DNA of 5,012 nt from the NCBI GenBank assembly GCA_030628575.1, contig DAOVQR010000068.1, positions 1-5,012 of the forward strand, read 5' to 3'. Position 1 is the stretch's first letter; each line of letters starts with the position of its first letter. This document shows positions 1 to 5,012 of this stretch, piece after piece. The position numbers and the translations under genes are program-made. The stretch is from a bacterium (GTDB lineage: Bacteria > Patescibacteriota > UBA1384 > JAMDBS01 > DAOVQR01). Below the pieces are notes generated by a model. The model was not told the DNA's origin and made no database searches. It saw nothing but the letters and a program-made list of their open reading frames with translations.

Positions 1-1613
1 CGCGGGTCATGGTCTTTAACTAATTTTTTTACTTTCATTCTGGTTTTTTCAATTAACTCTCGATTTTCTTTCATATAGACAAAACCACGGGAAATAATAT
101 CAGGGGAAGTGACTACCTTCCCAGTTTTATGATCAATTGTAAGAATTATCACAAAAATACCGTCTTTGGCCATTGCCTGACGATCGCGAAGCACGATATT
201 CCCAATATCACCAACACCTAATCCATCAACTAAAACATACCCTGATGGTACTTTTTTATCTGTTAATTTACCCTCTTCTTTGGCGAACTCGGCAATTTCA
301 CCATTATCCATTACAAAAATTTTCTTATTGTCAATACCTAATGAGTGGGCGATTTGAGCATGACGCATAAGATGGCGGTATTCACCATGAATAGGAATAA
401 AATATTCTGGTCTAATGGTGGAAATCATAATTTTTAGTTCTTCTGCTTTGGCATGTCCGGATGCATGCAATTCAGATGCTTCACCACCATAAATTACATT
501 AGCGCCGATTTTAAATAAATTATTGATGGTATTAGCCACAGATCTTTCATTGCCTGGCACTATTGAAGATGATAATATAATCGTATCTCCCGGTTTAATT
601 TTAACCTGTCTGTGCTCACCACTAGACATTCTGACAAGTGCGGCATATTCCTCACCTTGAGATCCAGTACAAAGAATTACTACATCATTATCGGACAAGG
701 AGTTAACTTGGCGGATATTAATTATTAAACCTTGAGGAATTTTTAAATAACCAATTTTTCTGGCAATTTCAATAGTTTGAAGCATACTTCTACCTGAAAT
801 GGCAACTTGGCGATGTGCTGCTTTGGCTGCGTCTAATACCGATTGGATCCTCTCAATACTAGAGGCAAAAGAGGTAACCAAAACTCTACCTTTTGATTCT
901 CTAATAATTTCGCGTATGCTTTCTTTCACATGAACTTCTGAAACAGATTGTCCTTCCTGCTCAGCATTGGTAGAATCTAAAAATAAACAACGAACACCTT
1001 GTTTACCAACTTCTGATAGTTTTTGAAAAACCATTCTTTCTTCTGGCTTTTGAAAATCAAATTTAAAGTCCACTACATAGACGAATCTTCCCACTGGAGT
1101 ATCAATAAAAAGACCCATTTCATCCGGCATACTATGTGATAGAGCAATAGTTTCAATATCAAAAACACCTAATTTTAGTTTTTTACCCCCTTCTACAATC
1201 TTAATTGGAACATCTGTGATATTAAACTCTTTTAATCTTTCTACTAGCATAGCAGATGTTAGTTTTCCGGTATAAATTGGGCAGCGTAATTTGGGCCAAA
1301 TATATGGCACTGCTCCAGCATGATCAAGATGCCCATGAGTAATAAACAAGCCACGAATTTTATGCTTATTTTCTTCAAGATATTTGGTTTGGGGGATAAC
1401 TGAATCCACTCCCAACATCTGGTCATTAGGAAACATCAGTCCGCAGTCAATTACAAAAATATCATCTTCGTATTCCAAAGCTGTCATATTTTTGCCAATT
1501 TCCCCTAACCCGCCCAAAGGAATAACCTTGAGTTTTCCTTTTTCAATGCGGTTATAGGTTTTTTGGACAATTTGATTATTATTATTTCCGTTTACATCTG
1601 GTGTTTTATTCAT
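1..1613 (-). CDS. rnj: Ribonuclease J, 3' end cut off by the window edge
   Basis: Metallo-beta-lactamase/beta-CASP ribonuclease that degrades mRNA 5' to 3' and also cuts endonucleolytically in the cytoplasm. About 537 codons are visible from an ATG at 1613 with no internal stop; the frame runs off the left edge. Seen in the translation: a 25-residue polar, Asn-rich N-terminal extension; IPLGGLGEIGKN (31-42); the zinc motif HGHLDH (93-98); the third-motif His in SHSMPD (159-164); the metal Asp in VVDFKFD (D182); DSTNAE (213-218); the beta-CASP segment with TSFASS (247-252), GSQGE (317-321) and PGNE (353-356); ELHASGHA (381-388); and PIHGEYRH (407-414). SRGFVY (508-513) marks the start of the C-terminal domain. 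B. subtilis RNase J1 has 555 residues, so with this extension perhaps 50-70 residues are missing. Two family positions differ: Leu replaces Glu in HGHEDH, and VV replaces TG before DFKFD; the metal ligands themselves are present. The gene lies 147 bp after the phosphodiesterase. Confidence 0.96.
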   Translation of the reverse strand, partial: MNKTPDVNGNNNNQIVQKTYNRIEKGKLKVIPLGGLGEIGKNMTALEYEDDIFVIDCGLMFPNDQMLGVDSVIPQTKYLEENKHKIRGLFITHGHLDHAGAVPYIWPKLRCPIYTGKLTSAMLVERLKEFNITDVPIKIVEGGKKLKLGVFDIETIALSHSMPDEMGLFIDTPVGRFVYVVDFKFDFQKPEERMVFQKLSEVGKQGVRCLFLDSTNAEQEGQSVSEVHVKESIREIIRESKGRVLVTSFASSIERIQSVLDAAKAAHRQVAISGRSMLQTIEIARKIGYLKIPQGLIINIRQVNSLSDNDVVILCTGSQGEEYAALVRMSSGEHRQVKIKPGDTIILSSSIVPGNERSVANTINNLFKIGANVIYGGEASELHASGHAKAEELKIMISTIRPEYFIPIHGEYRHLMRHAQIAHSLGIDNKKIFVMDNGEIAEFAKEEGKLTDKKVPSGYVLVDGLGVGDIGNIVLRDRQAMAKDGIFVIILTIDHKTGKVVTSPDIISRGFVYMKENRELIEKTRMKVKKLVKDHDP

Positions 1614-1625
1614 AATTAAATTTTA

Positions 1626-1631
1626 TCCTTT
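1626..1631 (-). promoter_or_regulatory. Ribosome binding site of RNase J
   Basis: AAAGGA on the minus strand lies 12 nt before the ATG at 1613. That spacing is somewhat long, but this is the only purine-rich site nearby. It supports the ATG that includes the Asn-rich extension, because the next in-frame ATG is codon 43, already inside the conserved fold. Confidence 0.55.
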
Positions 1632-1704
1632 CGTATAAAATAATTAATTAATTTTTAATTATAAATTTTTATTCAAATCCCAATTATTAATTTTAAATTA
1701 GGTC

Positions 1705-1746
1705 ATTAAAAATTGATTAAAAATTTAAAATTTGTAATTTATTATT
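1705..1746. repeat. Degenerate AT-only heptamer run between phosphodiesterase and RNase J
   Basis: Read on the minus strand, six consecutive 7-mers share one register: AATAATA, AATTACA, AATTTTA, AATTTTT, AATCAAT, TTTTAAT. By hand count, 24 of 35 successive same-position comparisons match. The AT-rich background inflates this, so on its own the run is weak; it counts because the other gaps show the same 7-bp period. The rest of the gap (1614-1704, 1747-1760) is AT-rich with no hairpin-plus-T-run terminator. Confidence 0.4.
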
Positions 1747-1760
1747 AGTGCTACTTAAAA

Positions 1761-2312
1761 TTAGAAGTTTATTTCTTTCTTATATTGTGTACTCATATTA
1801 TCCAATATTTTTAGTTCTAATTTTCCTGTTTTTGTATTATAAATTGCAAAACTTGGTTTATAAAATAGTCCCGCGATATTCCCAGGATTAGCCAATATTA
1901 TACCTCGATCAACGTGGAGAGGTTTAAATTTTTTAATATCTGGACGATGTGTATGACCAAAAAATACTAAATCATAATCTCCGGTTTTTGCTAAAGCACT
2001 GGCAGTTTTTGGCCAGTGGGTGATGGCAATGCGTTTGCCGTCAATTGACAATTCCCCTAATTCCTGACCATATAAAATAACATTTTTATATTTATTGGCA
2101 GTATTAGTGGTTTGATATAAATCTCCTTCTACATTGCCAAAAACATAATGAATTTTTCCTTTAAAATTATCCACCAGCATTTTTAAGGTTGATGGAGCAC
2201 ATAAATCACCCAAACATAAAATTGTTTTGATTTTTTGTTTTTTTAGATATTTGAGCACTTTTTCCAAATTCGCCCAATTATCATGAACATCGGATAAAAT
2301 GGCTATAAGCAT
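1761..2312 (-). CDS. YfcE/MJ0936-type calcineurin-like phosphodiesterase
   Basis: Small cytoplasmic metallophosphoesterase of 183 residues, the usual length for this family (E. coli YfcE is 184). The two-metal site is complete: SDVHDN (D8, H10), GD at 35-36, GN at 59-60 followed by VEGD, THW with H99, and GHTH at 119-122. NPGN (142-145) matches the NPGS segment near the C-terminus of the family. There is no signal peptide or membrane segment. Family members hydrolyse phosphodiesters such as bis-pNPP in vitro with divalent metals, usually manganese; the natural substrate is mostly unknown and cannot be read from this sequence. The ATG at 2312 is chosen because the fold begins immediately (MLIAILSDVH) and AGGA lies 8 nt upstream. 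It sits between pnp and RNase J, so a role in nucleotide or RNA metabolism is possible, but that is inference from position only. A strong promoter about 340 nt upstream probably drives it. Confidence 0.93.
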   Translation of the reverse strand: MLIAILSDVHDNWANLEKVLKYLKKQKIKTILCLGDLCAPSTLKMLVDNFKGKIHYVFGNVEGDLYQTTNTANKYKNVILYGQELGELSIDGKRIAITHWPKTASALAKTGDYDLVFFGHTHRPDIKKFKPLHVDRGIILANPGNIAGLFYKPSFAIYNTKTGKLELKILDNMSTQYKKEINF

Positions 2313-2347
2313 TTTACAATTCCTAATTTCTAATTCCTAATTTCTAA
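2313..2347. repeat. TTAGRAA tandem heptamer array at the phosphodiesterase start
   Basis: On the minus strand the array reads TTAGAAA, TTAGGAA, TTAGAAA, TTAGGAA, then a diverged TTGTAAA directly before the ATG. The first four alternate strictly, so the array is also a 14-bp unit repeated twice. By hand count, 22 of 28 successive same-position comparisons match. The copy next to the gene provides the AGGA Shine-Dalgarno. Confidence 0.85.
2321..2324 (-). promoter_or_regulatory. Ribosome binding site of the phosphodiesterase, inside a repeat unit
   Basis: AGGA on the minus strand is 8 nt from the ATG at 2312. A second AGGA in the next identical repeat copy (2335-2338) is 22 nt away and too far to serve. 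Copy-number change in the array would not alter the proximal spacing, but loss of the last copies could. Confidence 0.6.
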
Positions 2348-2440
2348 ACAAATCCAAAATTGAGTTTTACTTAGCTTTACATCAGAGACGCACTTTACTT
2401 TGTTTTGCATAATTAAAAGATTACTTTAGTCCCCGTTATC

Positions 2441-2461
2441 TAAAAGCTAGGAGCTATAGAG
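2441..2461. repeat. Short degenerate heptamer run
   Basis: Three in-register 7-mers on the plus strand, TAAAAGC, TAGGAGC and TATAGAG, give a short run of period 7. It is too short to be sure of, and is listed because it is a third distinct heptamer in the same gap. Confidence 0.3.
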
Positions 2462-2485
2462 AAAGTCAATAGAAATTATCTTTAA

Positions 2486-2574
2486 TGTCATTCTCGAGCC
2501 GAAAGCGAAGCGATTCGACATCGGGAATCTAGATTCCGTATCAGGTTTCGATTACGAACCTATACGGAATGACA
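2486..2574. repeat. 89-bp palindromic element: two hairpins enclosed by a terminal stem (MITE/REP-like)
   Basis: The ends are a perfect 8-bp terminal inverted repeat, TGTCATTC (2486-2493) and GAATGACA (2567-2574). The whole element can fold as a three-way junction. TGTC (2486-2489) pairs with GACA (2571-2574). Hairpin 1 (2490-2528) closes with ATTCTCGA/TCGGGAAT, 8 bp with one T-G wobble. CTAG (2529-2532) is the joint. Hairpin 2 (2533-2570) pairs ATTCCGTAT with ATACGGAAT (9 bp), AGG with CCT and TTCG with CGAA, around loop ATTA, with two single-base bulges. The joint lies in a perfect 14-bp palindrome, GGAATCTAGATTCC (2524-2537). It is visibly richer in GC than its surroundings and encodes no protein. 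Elements starting TGTCATTC and ending GAATGACA are frequent dispersed palindromic repeats in bacteria. No target-site duplication is visible, so mobility is inference. Confidence 0.8.
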
Positions 2575-2626
2575 ATATCGTTAAATTCTACTGTCGTTGT
2601 CTATATATACTACGAGCTATATGCCA

Positions 2627-2648
2627 ATTTGGGAGATCTTTCTCAAAT
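2627..2648 (-). promoter_or_regulatory. Hairpin at the predicted 5' end of the phosphodiesterase transcript
   Basis: On the minus strand ATTTG pairs with CAAAT and AGA with TCT around an AAGA loop, leaving a two-C bulge. It begins about 3 nt after the predicted start site. A 5'-terminal stem of this kind is known to slow 5'-end-dependent decay, including by RNase J; whether it does so here is inference. Confidence 0.4.
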
Positions 2649-2657
2649 CTTATTTAT

Positions 2658-2686
2658 AATATACCATAATTCTTGACTGATGTCAA
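2658..2686 (-). promoter_or_regulatory. Sigma70-type promoter reading toward the phosphodiesterase
   Basis: On the minus strand there is a perfect -35 box TTGACA (2681-2686), a 17-nt spacer, and -10 box TATATT (2658-2663). The bases TGG directly before the -10 give an extended -10 (TGn). The predicted start is near 2651. This is by far the best promoter match in the window's non-coding DNA. It lies about 100 bp past the pnp stop, so the phosphodiesterase probably has its own transcript in addition to any read-through from pnp. Confidence 0.75.
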
Positions 2687-2689
2687 GAA
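2670..2689. promoter_or_regulatory. Inverted repeat over the -35 box, candidate operator
   Basis: TTCTTGAC (2670-2677) and GTCAAGAA (2682-2689) are perfect 8-bp arms around a 4-bp centre. The -35 hexamer lies across one arm and part of the centre, so a dimeric protein bound here would compete with RNA polymerase. No T-run follows on either strand, so it is not an intrinsic terminator. The binding protein cannot be named from the sequence. Confidence 0.5.
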
Positions 2690-2690
2690 A

Positions 2691-2788
2691 ACGCAAAATG
2701 TAAATTGCAAAATGCAAAACAATAGTGCAAAGTCTAAAATTTTAAATTTTGAATTGTTGTTTTTAGTTTTTCGCTTTTAGCTTTACGC
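2691..2788. repeat. Fourteen heptamers in one 7-bp register at the pnp 3' end
   Basis: Read on the minus strand, the run starts GCGTAAA, GCTAAAA, GCGAAAA, ACTAAAA, drifts through TTCAAAA, TTTAAAA, TTTTAGA, and ends TTTGCAT, TTTGCAA, TTTACAT, TTTGCGT. All fourteen units fall in the same phase. By hand count, 60 of 91 successive same-position comparisons match. The first unit contains the last pnp codon (GCG) and the TAA stop. The run ends next to the candidate operator. No GC-rich hairpin with a T-run is present, so the pnp terminator is not identifiable here. Confidence 0.75.
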
Positions 2789-4912
2789 TTTTTTTGCTGC
2801 TTTATGTGAGAGTGCAATCCGTCCTCGTTCTTTATCAACTTCCACTACAACAACCGGAATTTTATCACCAACTTTCACAACATCAGAAACTTTATCTATA
2901 CGTCTATCAGAAAATTGGGAAATATGCACCATGCCGTCAATCTTGGGAGTAATTTGCACTATTGCCCCAATTTCAACTCCAGTATTTCTATTTTTTTGAA
3001 TTGTTTTCACGGTTCCTGTGTATTTTTCACCAATCTCAACCTCCTTAGTAGTACCTTTTATCATATCAACTGCTTTTTGGGCAGCTATTGAATCAGTAGA
3101 ACAAACTGAAACTATTCCGTCTTCTTCAATATCTATGGAAATAATTTCTTTCCCGCCACAATCCTCAATAATTTTATTGATTGTTTTTCCTCCCGGACCA
3201 ATTAGGTCTCCAATCTTTTCCGGATCAATTTTAACGATTTCAATTCTGGGAGCATATTTTGATAATTCTGTTCGCGGTTCTGGAATAATTTTTTTAATTT
3301 TATCTAAAATCTCCATTCGTGCCTTTTGAGCACCTTCTAATGCTTGTTCAATAATTTCAAACGATAAACCATGAATTTTGGTATCCATTTGCATTGCGGT
3401 AATTCCATCGCGGGTCCCGGCAACTTTAAAATCCATATCTCCCCCAAAATCCTCTAATCCTTGAATATCAGTTAAAATTTTGAATTCTTTATTATCATCG
3501 GAAGTAACTAGACCCATGGCAATACCAGCCACTGGTTTTTTAATTGGTATTCCAGCATCCATCAAAGCTAATGTACAACCACAAGTAGCTGCCATCGAAG
3601 ACGAACCATTTGAAGCTAAAATTTCTGATACTACTCTAATAGTATAAGGAAATTCTTCTTTTGACGGTAGCATTGGTAAAATTGCTTTTTCCGCTAAATA
3701 ACCATGACCGATCTCACGTCTTGAAGTTGAGCGCATTGGTTTTACTTCCCCAGTAGAAAATGGTGGAAAATTATAGTGATGCATATATCGTTTTTCACCT
3801 TCTTCAGTCATTGTTTCAATCATCTGCTCTTCACCTGGCCCACCCAAAGTTACTATTGATAGGGCTTGAGTTTGTCCACGAGAAAATAATCCTGAACCAT
3901 GAATTCTTGGTAACAATCCTACTTCAATATTTATTGGTCTGATTTTATCCATAGCTCTACCGTCTGGTCGATGGCTATCAATTAAAATAGCATCTCTTAC
4001 TTCCTTTTTAAGAAGCTTATCGAATGTATTTTTTAAATCAATCTGTTTATAATTTCCTTCAAAATTTTCCAATACTTTCATTTCGAAATCAGAAATCATA
4101 TTAGATCTTTTTTCTTTATCTGTTTCTTTCACCACACCATGTAGTTGATTGCCTAAATATTTTTTTATCTCTTCGTAAATTTCTTTTTCTTTTTTAGCAT
4201 CACTAGCAACTTCGTTATTTTGATGACGTTTTTGATAGTCCTTTTTGATTTTTTCTTGAAGCTCGATTACTGATTGGATTTTTTCCTGAGCCAATTTTAT
4301 TGCTTCAAACATTTTATCTTCTGAAATTTCTTTTGACTGAGCTTCAATCATCATAACTTTATCTTTTGTTCCCGCAATTACTAATTCAAGATCTGATTCA
4401 ATCAATTCAGATTTTGTAGGATTTATAAGAAATTTATCATTCTTTAGACCAATTTTTACTGCTCCTATCGGTCCTTCAAATGGGGCATCTGTCATCATAA
4501 GTGCACACGAAGCTCCAATAAGTCCTAAAATATCTGGCTCATTCTCACCATCGTATGCTAAAATTGTAATTACAATTTGCACATCATTACGAAAATTCTT
4601 GGGAAACAATGGTCTTATAGGTCTATCTATTAATCGGCAGGTTAAAATTGCTTTTTCGGATGGTCTACCTTCGCGTTTAATAAATCGGGAACCGGAAATT
4701 TTTCCAGCTGCATAAAACCGTTCCTCATAATCAACTAGAAGTGGAAAAAAATCAATACCTTCCCTTACTTCATCAGAAATAACAGCAGTGGCTAGTATTA
4801 CTGTATCTCCATATTGCACAGTTACCGCACCTGATGCCAATCCAGCCATTTTGCCAAATTCAATAATTAGATCTTTACCATTAAACTTTGTCTTAAATTG
4901 TTGAGATTCCAT
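2783..4912 (-). CDS. pnp: Polynucleotide phosphorylase (polyribonucleotide nucleotidyltransferase)
   Basis: Trimeric cytoplasmic 3'-to-5' exonuclease that uses phosphate to release nucleoside diphosphates from RNA, and can add tails in reverse. The gene is complete at 709 residues (E. coli PNPase is 711). In order: first RNase PH domain (about 10-145, with FFPLLVDYEERFYAAGKI and RLIDRPIRPLFP), the helical linker (about 150-300, Lys/Glu-rich), the second RNase PH domain (about 312-520), KH (about 555-620) and S1 (about 627-705). Catalytic-side motifs are intact: RPDGR (315-319), STSRREIGHG (395-404), SNGSSSMAA (434-442), and GDMDFKVAG (491-499) with D492 and D494. The KH loop is IGPGGK (571-576). 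The S1 domain ends in ALSHKAAKKA; the last Ala codon and the stop are part of a heptamer repeat. AGGGAG 5 nt upstream fixes the ATG at 4912. Autoregulation through the leader is known in E. coli; palindromes upstream here would allow something similar, but this is inference. Confidence 0.98.
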   Translation of the reverse strand: MESQQFKTKFNGKDLIIEFGKMAGLASGAVTVQYGDTVILATAVISDEVREGIDFFPLLVDYEERFYAAGKISGSRFIKREGRPSEKAILTCRLIDRPIRPLFPKNFRNDVQIVITILAYDGENEPDILGLIGASCALMMTDAPFEGPIGAVKIGLKNDKFLINPTKSELIESDLELVIAGTKDKVMMIEAQSKEISEDKMFEAIKLAQEKIQSVIELQEKIKKDYQKRHQNNEVASDAKKEKEIYEEIKKYLGNQLHGVVKETDKEKRSNMISDFEMKVLENFEGNYKQIDLKNTFDKLLKKEVRDAILIDSHRPDGRAMDKIRPINIEVGLLPRIHGSGLFSRGQTQALSIVTLGGPGEEQMIETMTEEGEKRYMHHYNFPPFSTGEVKPMRSTSRREIGHGYLAEKAILPMLPSKEEFPYTIRVVSEILASNGSSSMAATCGCTLALMDAGIPIKKPVAGIAMGLVTSDDNKEFKILTDIQGLEDFGGDMDFKVAGTRDGITAMQMDTKIHGLSFEIIEQALEGAQKARMEILDKIKKIIPEPRTELSKYAPRIEIVKIDPEKIGDLIGPGGKTINKIIEDCGGKEIISIDIEEDGIVSVCSTDSIAAQKAVDMIKGTTKEVEIGEKYTGTVKTIQKNRNTGVEIGAIVQITPKIDGMVHISQFSDRRIDKVSDVVKVGDKIPVVVVEVDKERGRIALSHKAAKKA

Positions 4913-4917
4913 TTTTA

Positions 4918-4923
4918 CTCCCT
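4918..4923 (-). promoter_or_regulatory. Ribosome binding site of pnp
   Basis: AGGGAG on the minus strand lies 5 nt before the ATG at 4912. It is a strong Shine-Dalgarno and settles the pnp start. Confidence 0.85.
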
Positions 4924-4945
4924 ATATTAGCAGGAGTCAATGTTT

Positions 4946-5001
4946 GAAGCATGGTTCATAGATCTGATATCAGATATCATATTTCGGATTCTACTTCCGA
5001 T
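4946..5001. repeat. Degenerate heptamers and overlapping palindromes in the pnp leader
   Basis: On the minus strand the units CCGAAAT, ATGATAT, CTGATAT, CAGATCT, ATGAACC and ATGCTTC follow each other in one 7-bp register, preceded by weaker ones to 5001. Within them are a perfect 14-bp palindrome ATCTGATATCAGAT (4962-4975) and an alternative 15-nt inverted repeat TGATATC-A-GATATCA (4965-4979). A further stem TCGGA/TCCGA lies at 4984-5000. The two central palindromes exclude each other. In RNA these could be leader hairpins; in DNA, a binding site. The upstream gene is not visible, and the bases to 5012 carry nothing I can assign. Confidence 0.4.
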
Positions 5002-5012
5002 TTCTCGCCTCC

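Larger units (their letters stand above)
2313..2651 (-). other. Predicted long 5' leader of the phosphodiesterase mRNA
   Basis: The transcript predicted from the promoter at 2658-2686 starts near 2651 and runs about 340 nt before the ATG at 2312. It contains the start-proximal hairpin (2627-2648), the 89-bp cloverleaf-like element (2486-2574), a short heptamer run (2441-2461) and the TTAGRAA array (2313-2347). I see no T-box, no riboswitch core that I recognise, and no convincing small ORF with a Shine-Dalgarno. The stretch 2348-2440 holds nothing I can name. The start site is inferred from promoter geometry only. A small RNA ending before 2312 is an alternative reading. Confidence 0.45.

Noticed and set aside
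173..370. Open frame of 65 codons on the plus strand
   Set aside because: It lies antisense within the conserved RNase J reading frame and shows no recognisable domain.
1658..1683. TATAAT (1658-1663) with TTGGGA (1678-1683) as a promoter for RNase J
   Set aside because: The spacer is only 14 nt, and such hexamers arise easily in DNA this AT-rich.
2330..2410. Minus-strand 26-codon ORF (MQNKVKC...) in the leader
   Set aside because: It has no Shine-Dalgarno and runs into the heptamer array, with no sign of being a real peptide.
2486..2533. 15-codon plus-strand ORF from the ATG at 2485-2487, and a minus-strand one inside the 89-bp element
   Set aside because: Both are short by-products of the palindromic element and lack ribosome binding sites.
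2451..2621. Direct repeat GAGCTATA at 2451-2458 and 2614-2621, on either side of the 89-bp element
   Set aside because: It is too far from the element ends to be a target-site duplication and short enough to be chance.
2736..2750. AAAATTT/AAATTTT palindrome as a pnp terminator
   Set aside because: The stem is A/T only with a tiny loop and no following T-run in the minus direction. It is explained by the heptamer register.
2691..2788. CRISPR array
   Set aside because: The units are 7-bp contiguous tandem copies with no spacers, and no cas gene is present.
3018..3329. Open frame of 103 codons on the plus strand, hydrophobic in places
   Set aside because: It is antisense to the KH/S1 region of pnp. 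The apparent hydrophobicity follows from the complement of charged codons.
3760..3942. Open frame of 60 codons on the plus strand
   Set aside because: It is antisense to the conserved second RNase PH domain of pnp.
4924..4929. TGC-TAATAT as an extended -10 promoter for pnp
   Set aside because: The start site would fall on the Shine-Dalgarno and there is no -35 match at 16-18 nt.

Overview
This is a low-GC bacterial window with standard-code reading frames and all three recognisable genes on the minus strand. From right to left in the direction of transcription they are polynucleotide phosphorylase (pnp), a small YfcE/MJ0936-type calcineurin-like phosphodiesterase, and ribonuclease J, whose 3' end is cut off by the left edge. 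The protein sequences look like Candidate Phyla Radiation (Patescibacteria), perhaps a Parcubacteria-type lineage. That placement is an impression from the low GC, the style of the RNase J and PNPase sequences and the repeat-filled gaps; no marker gene here proves it.

Layout: 1-1613 is RNase J (5' part, about 537 codons). 1614-1760 is a short AT-rich gap with a degenerate 7-bp periodicity. 1761-2312 is the phosphodiesterase. 2313-2782 is a 470-bp gap and the least ordinary part of the window. 2783-4912 is a complete PNPase. 4913-5012 is the pnp leader, with a good Shine-Dalgarno and overlapping palindromes; the next gene upstream is not identifiable.

In transcription order, the 470-bp gap holds: a run of fourteen heptamers in one unbroken 7-bp register that begins in the last pnp codon; a strong sigma70-like promoter whose -35 box lies inside a perfect inverted repeat; a hairpin at the predicted transcript start; an 89-bp element (2486-2574) built as two hairpins enclosed by a short terminal stem; and a tandem heptamer array that supplies the Shine-Dalgarno of the phosphodiesterase. 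The promoter predicts a leader of roughly 340 nt ahead of the phosphodiesterase.

Functionally, PNPase (3'-to-5' phosphorolytic exonuclease) and RNase J (5'-to-3' exonuclease and endonuclease) are the two core enzymes of an RNA-decay pathway, and here they flank a small phosphodiesterase. Nothing in the coding part is a new system. The observations worth following are the cloverleaf-like element, the heptamer arrays that abut or overlap gene ends, and the palindrome over the -35 box with its long leader.
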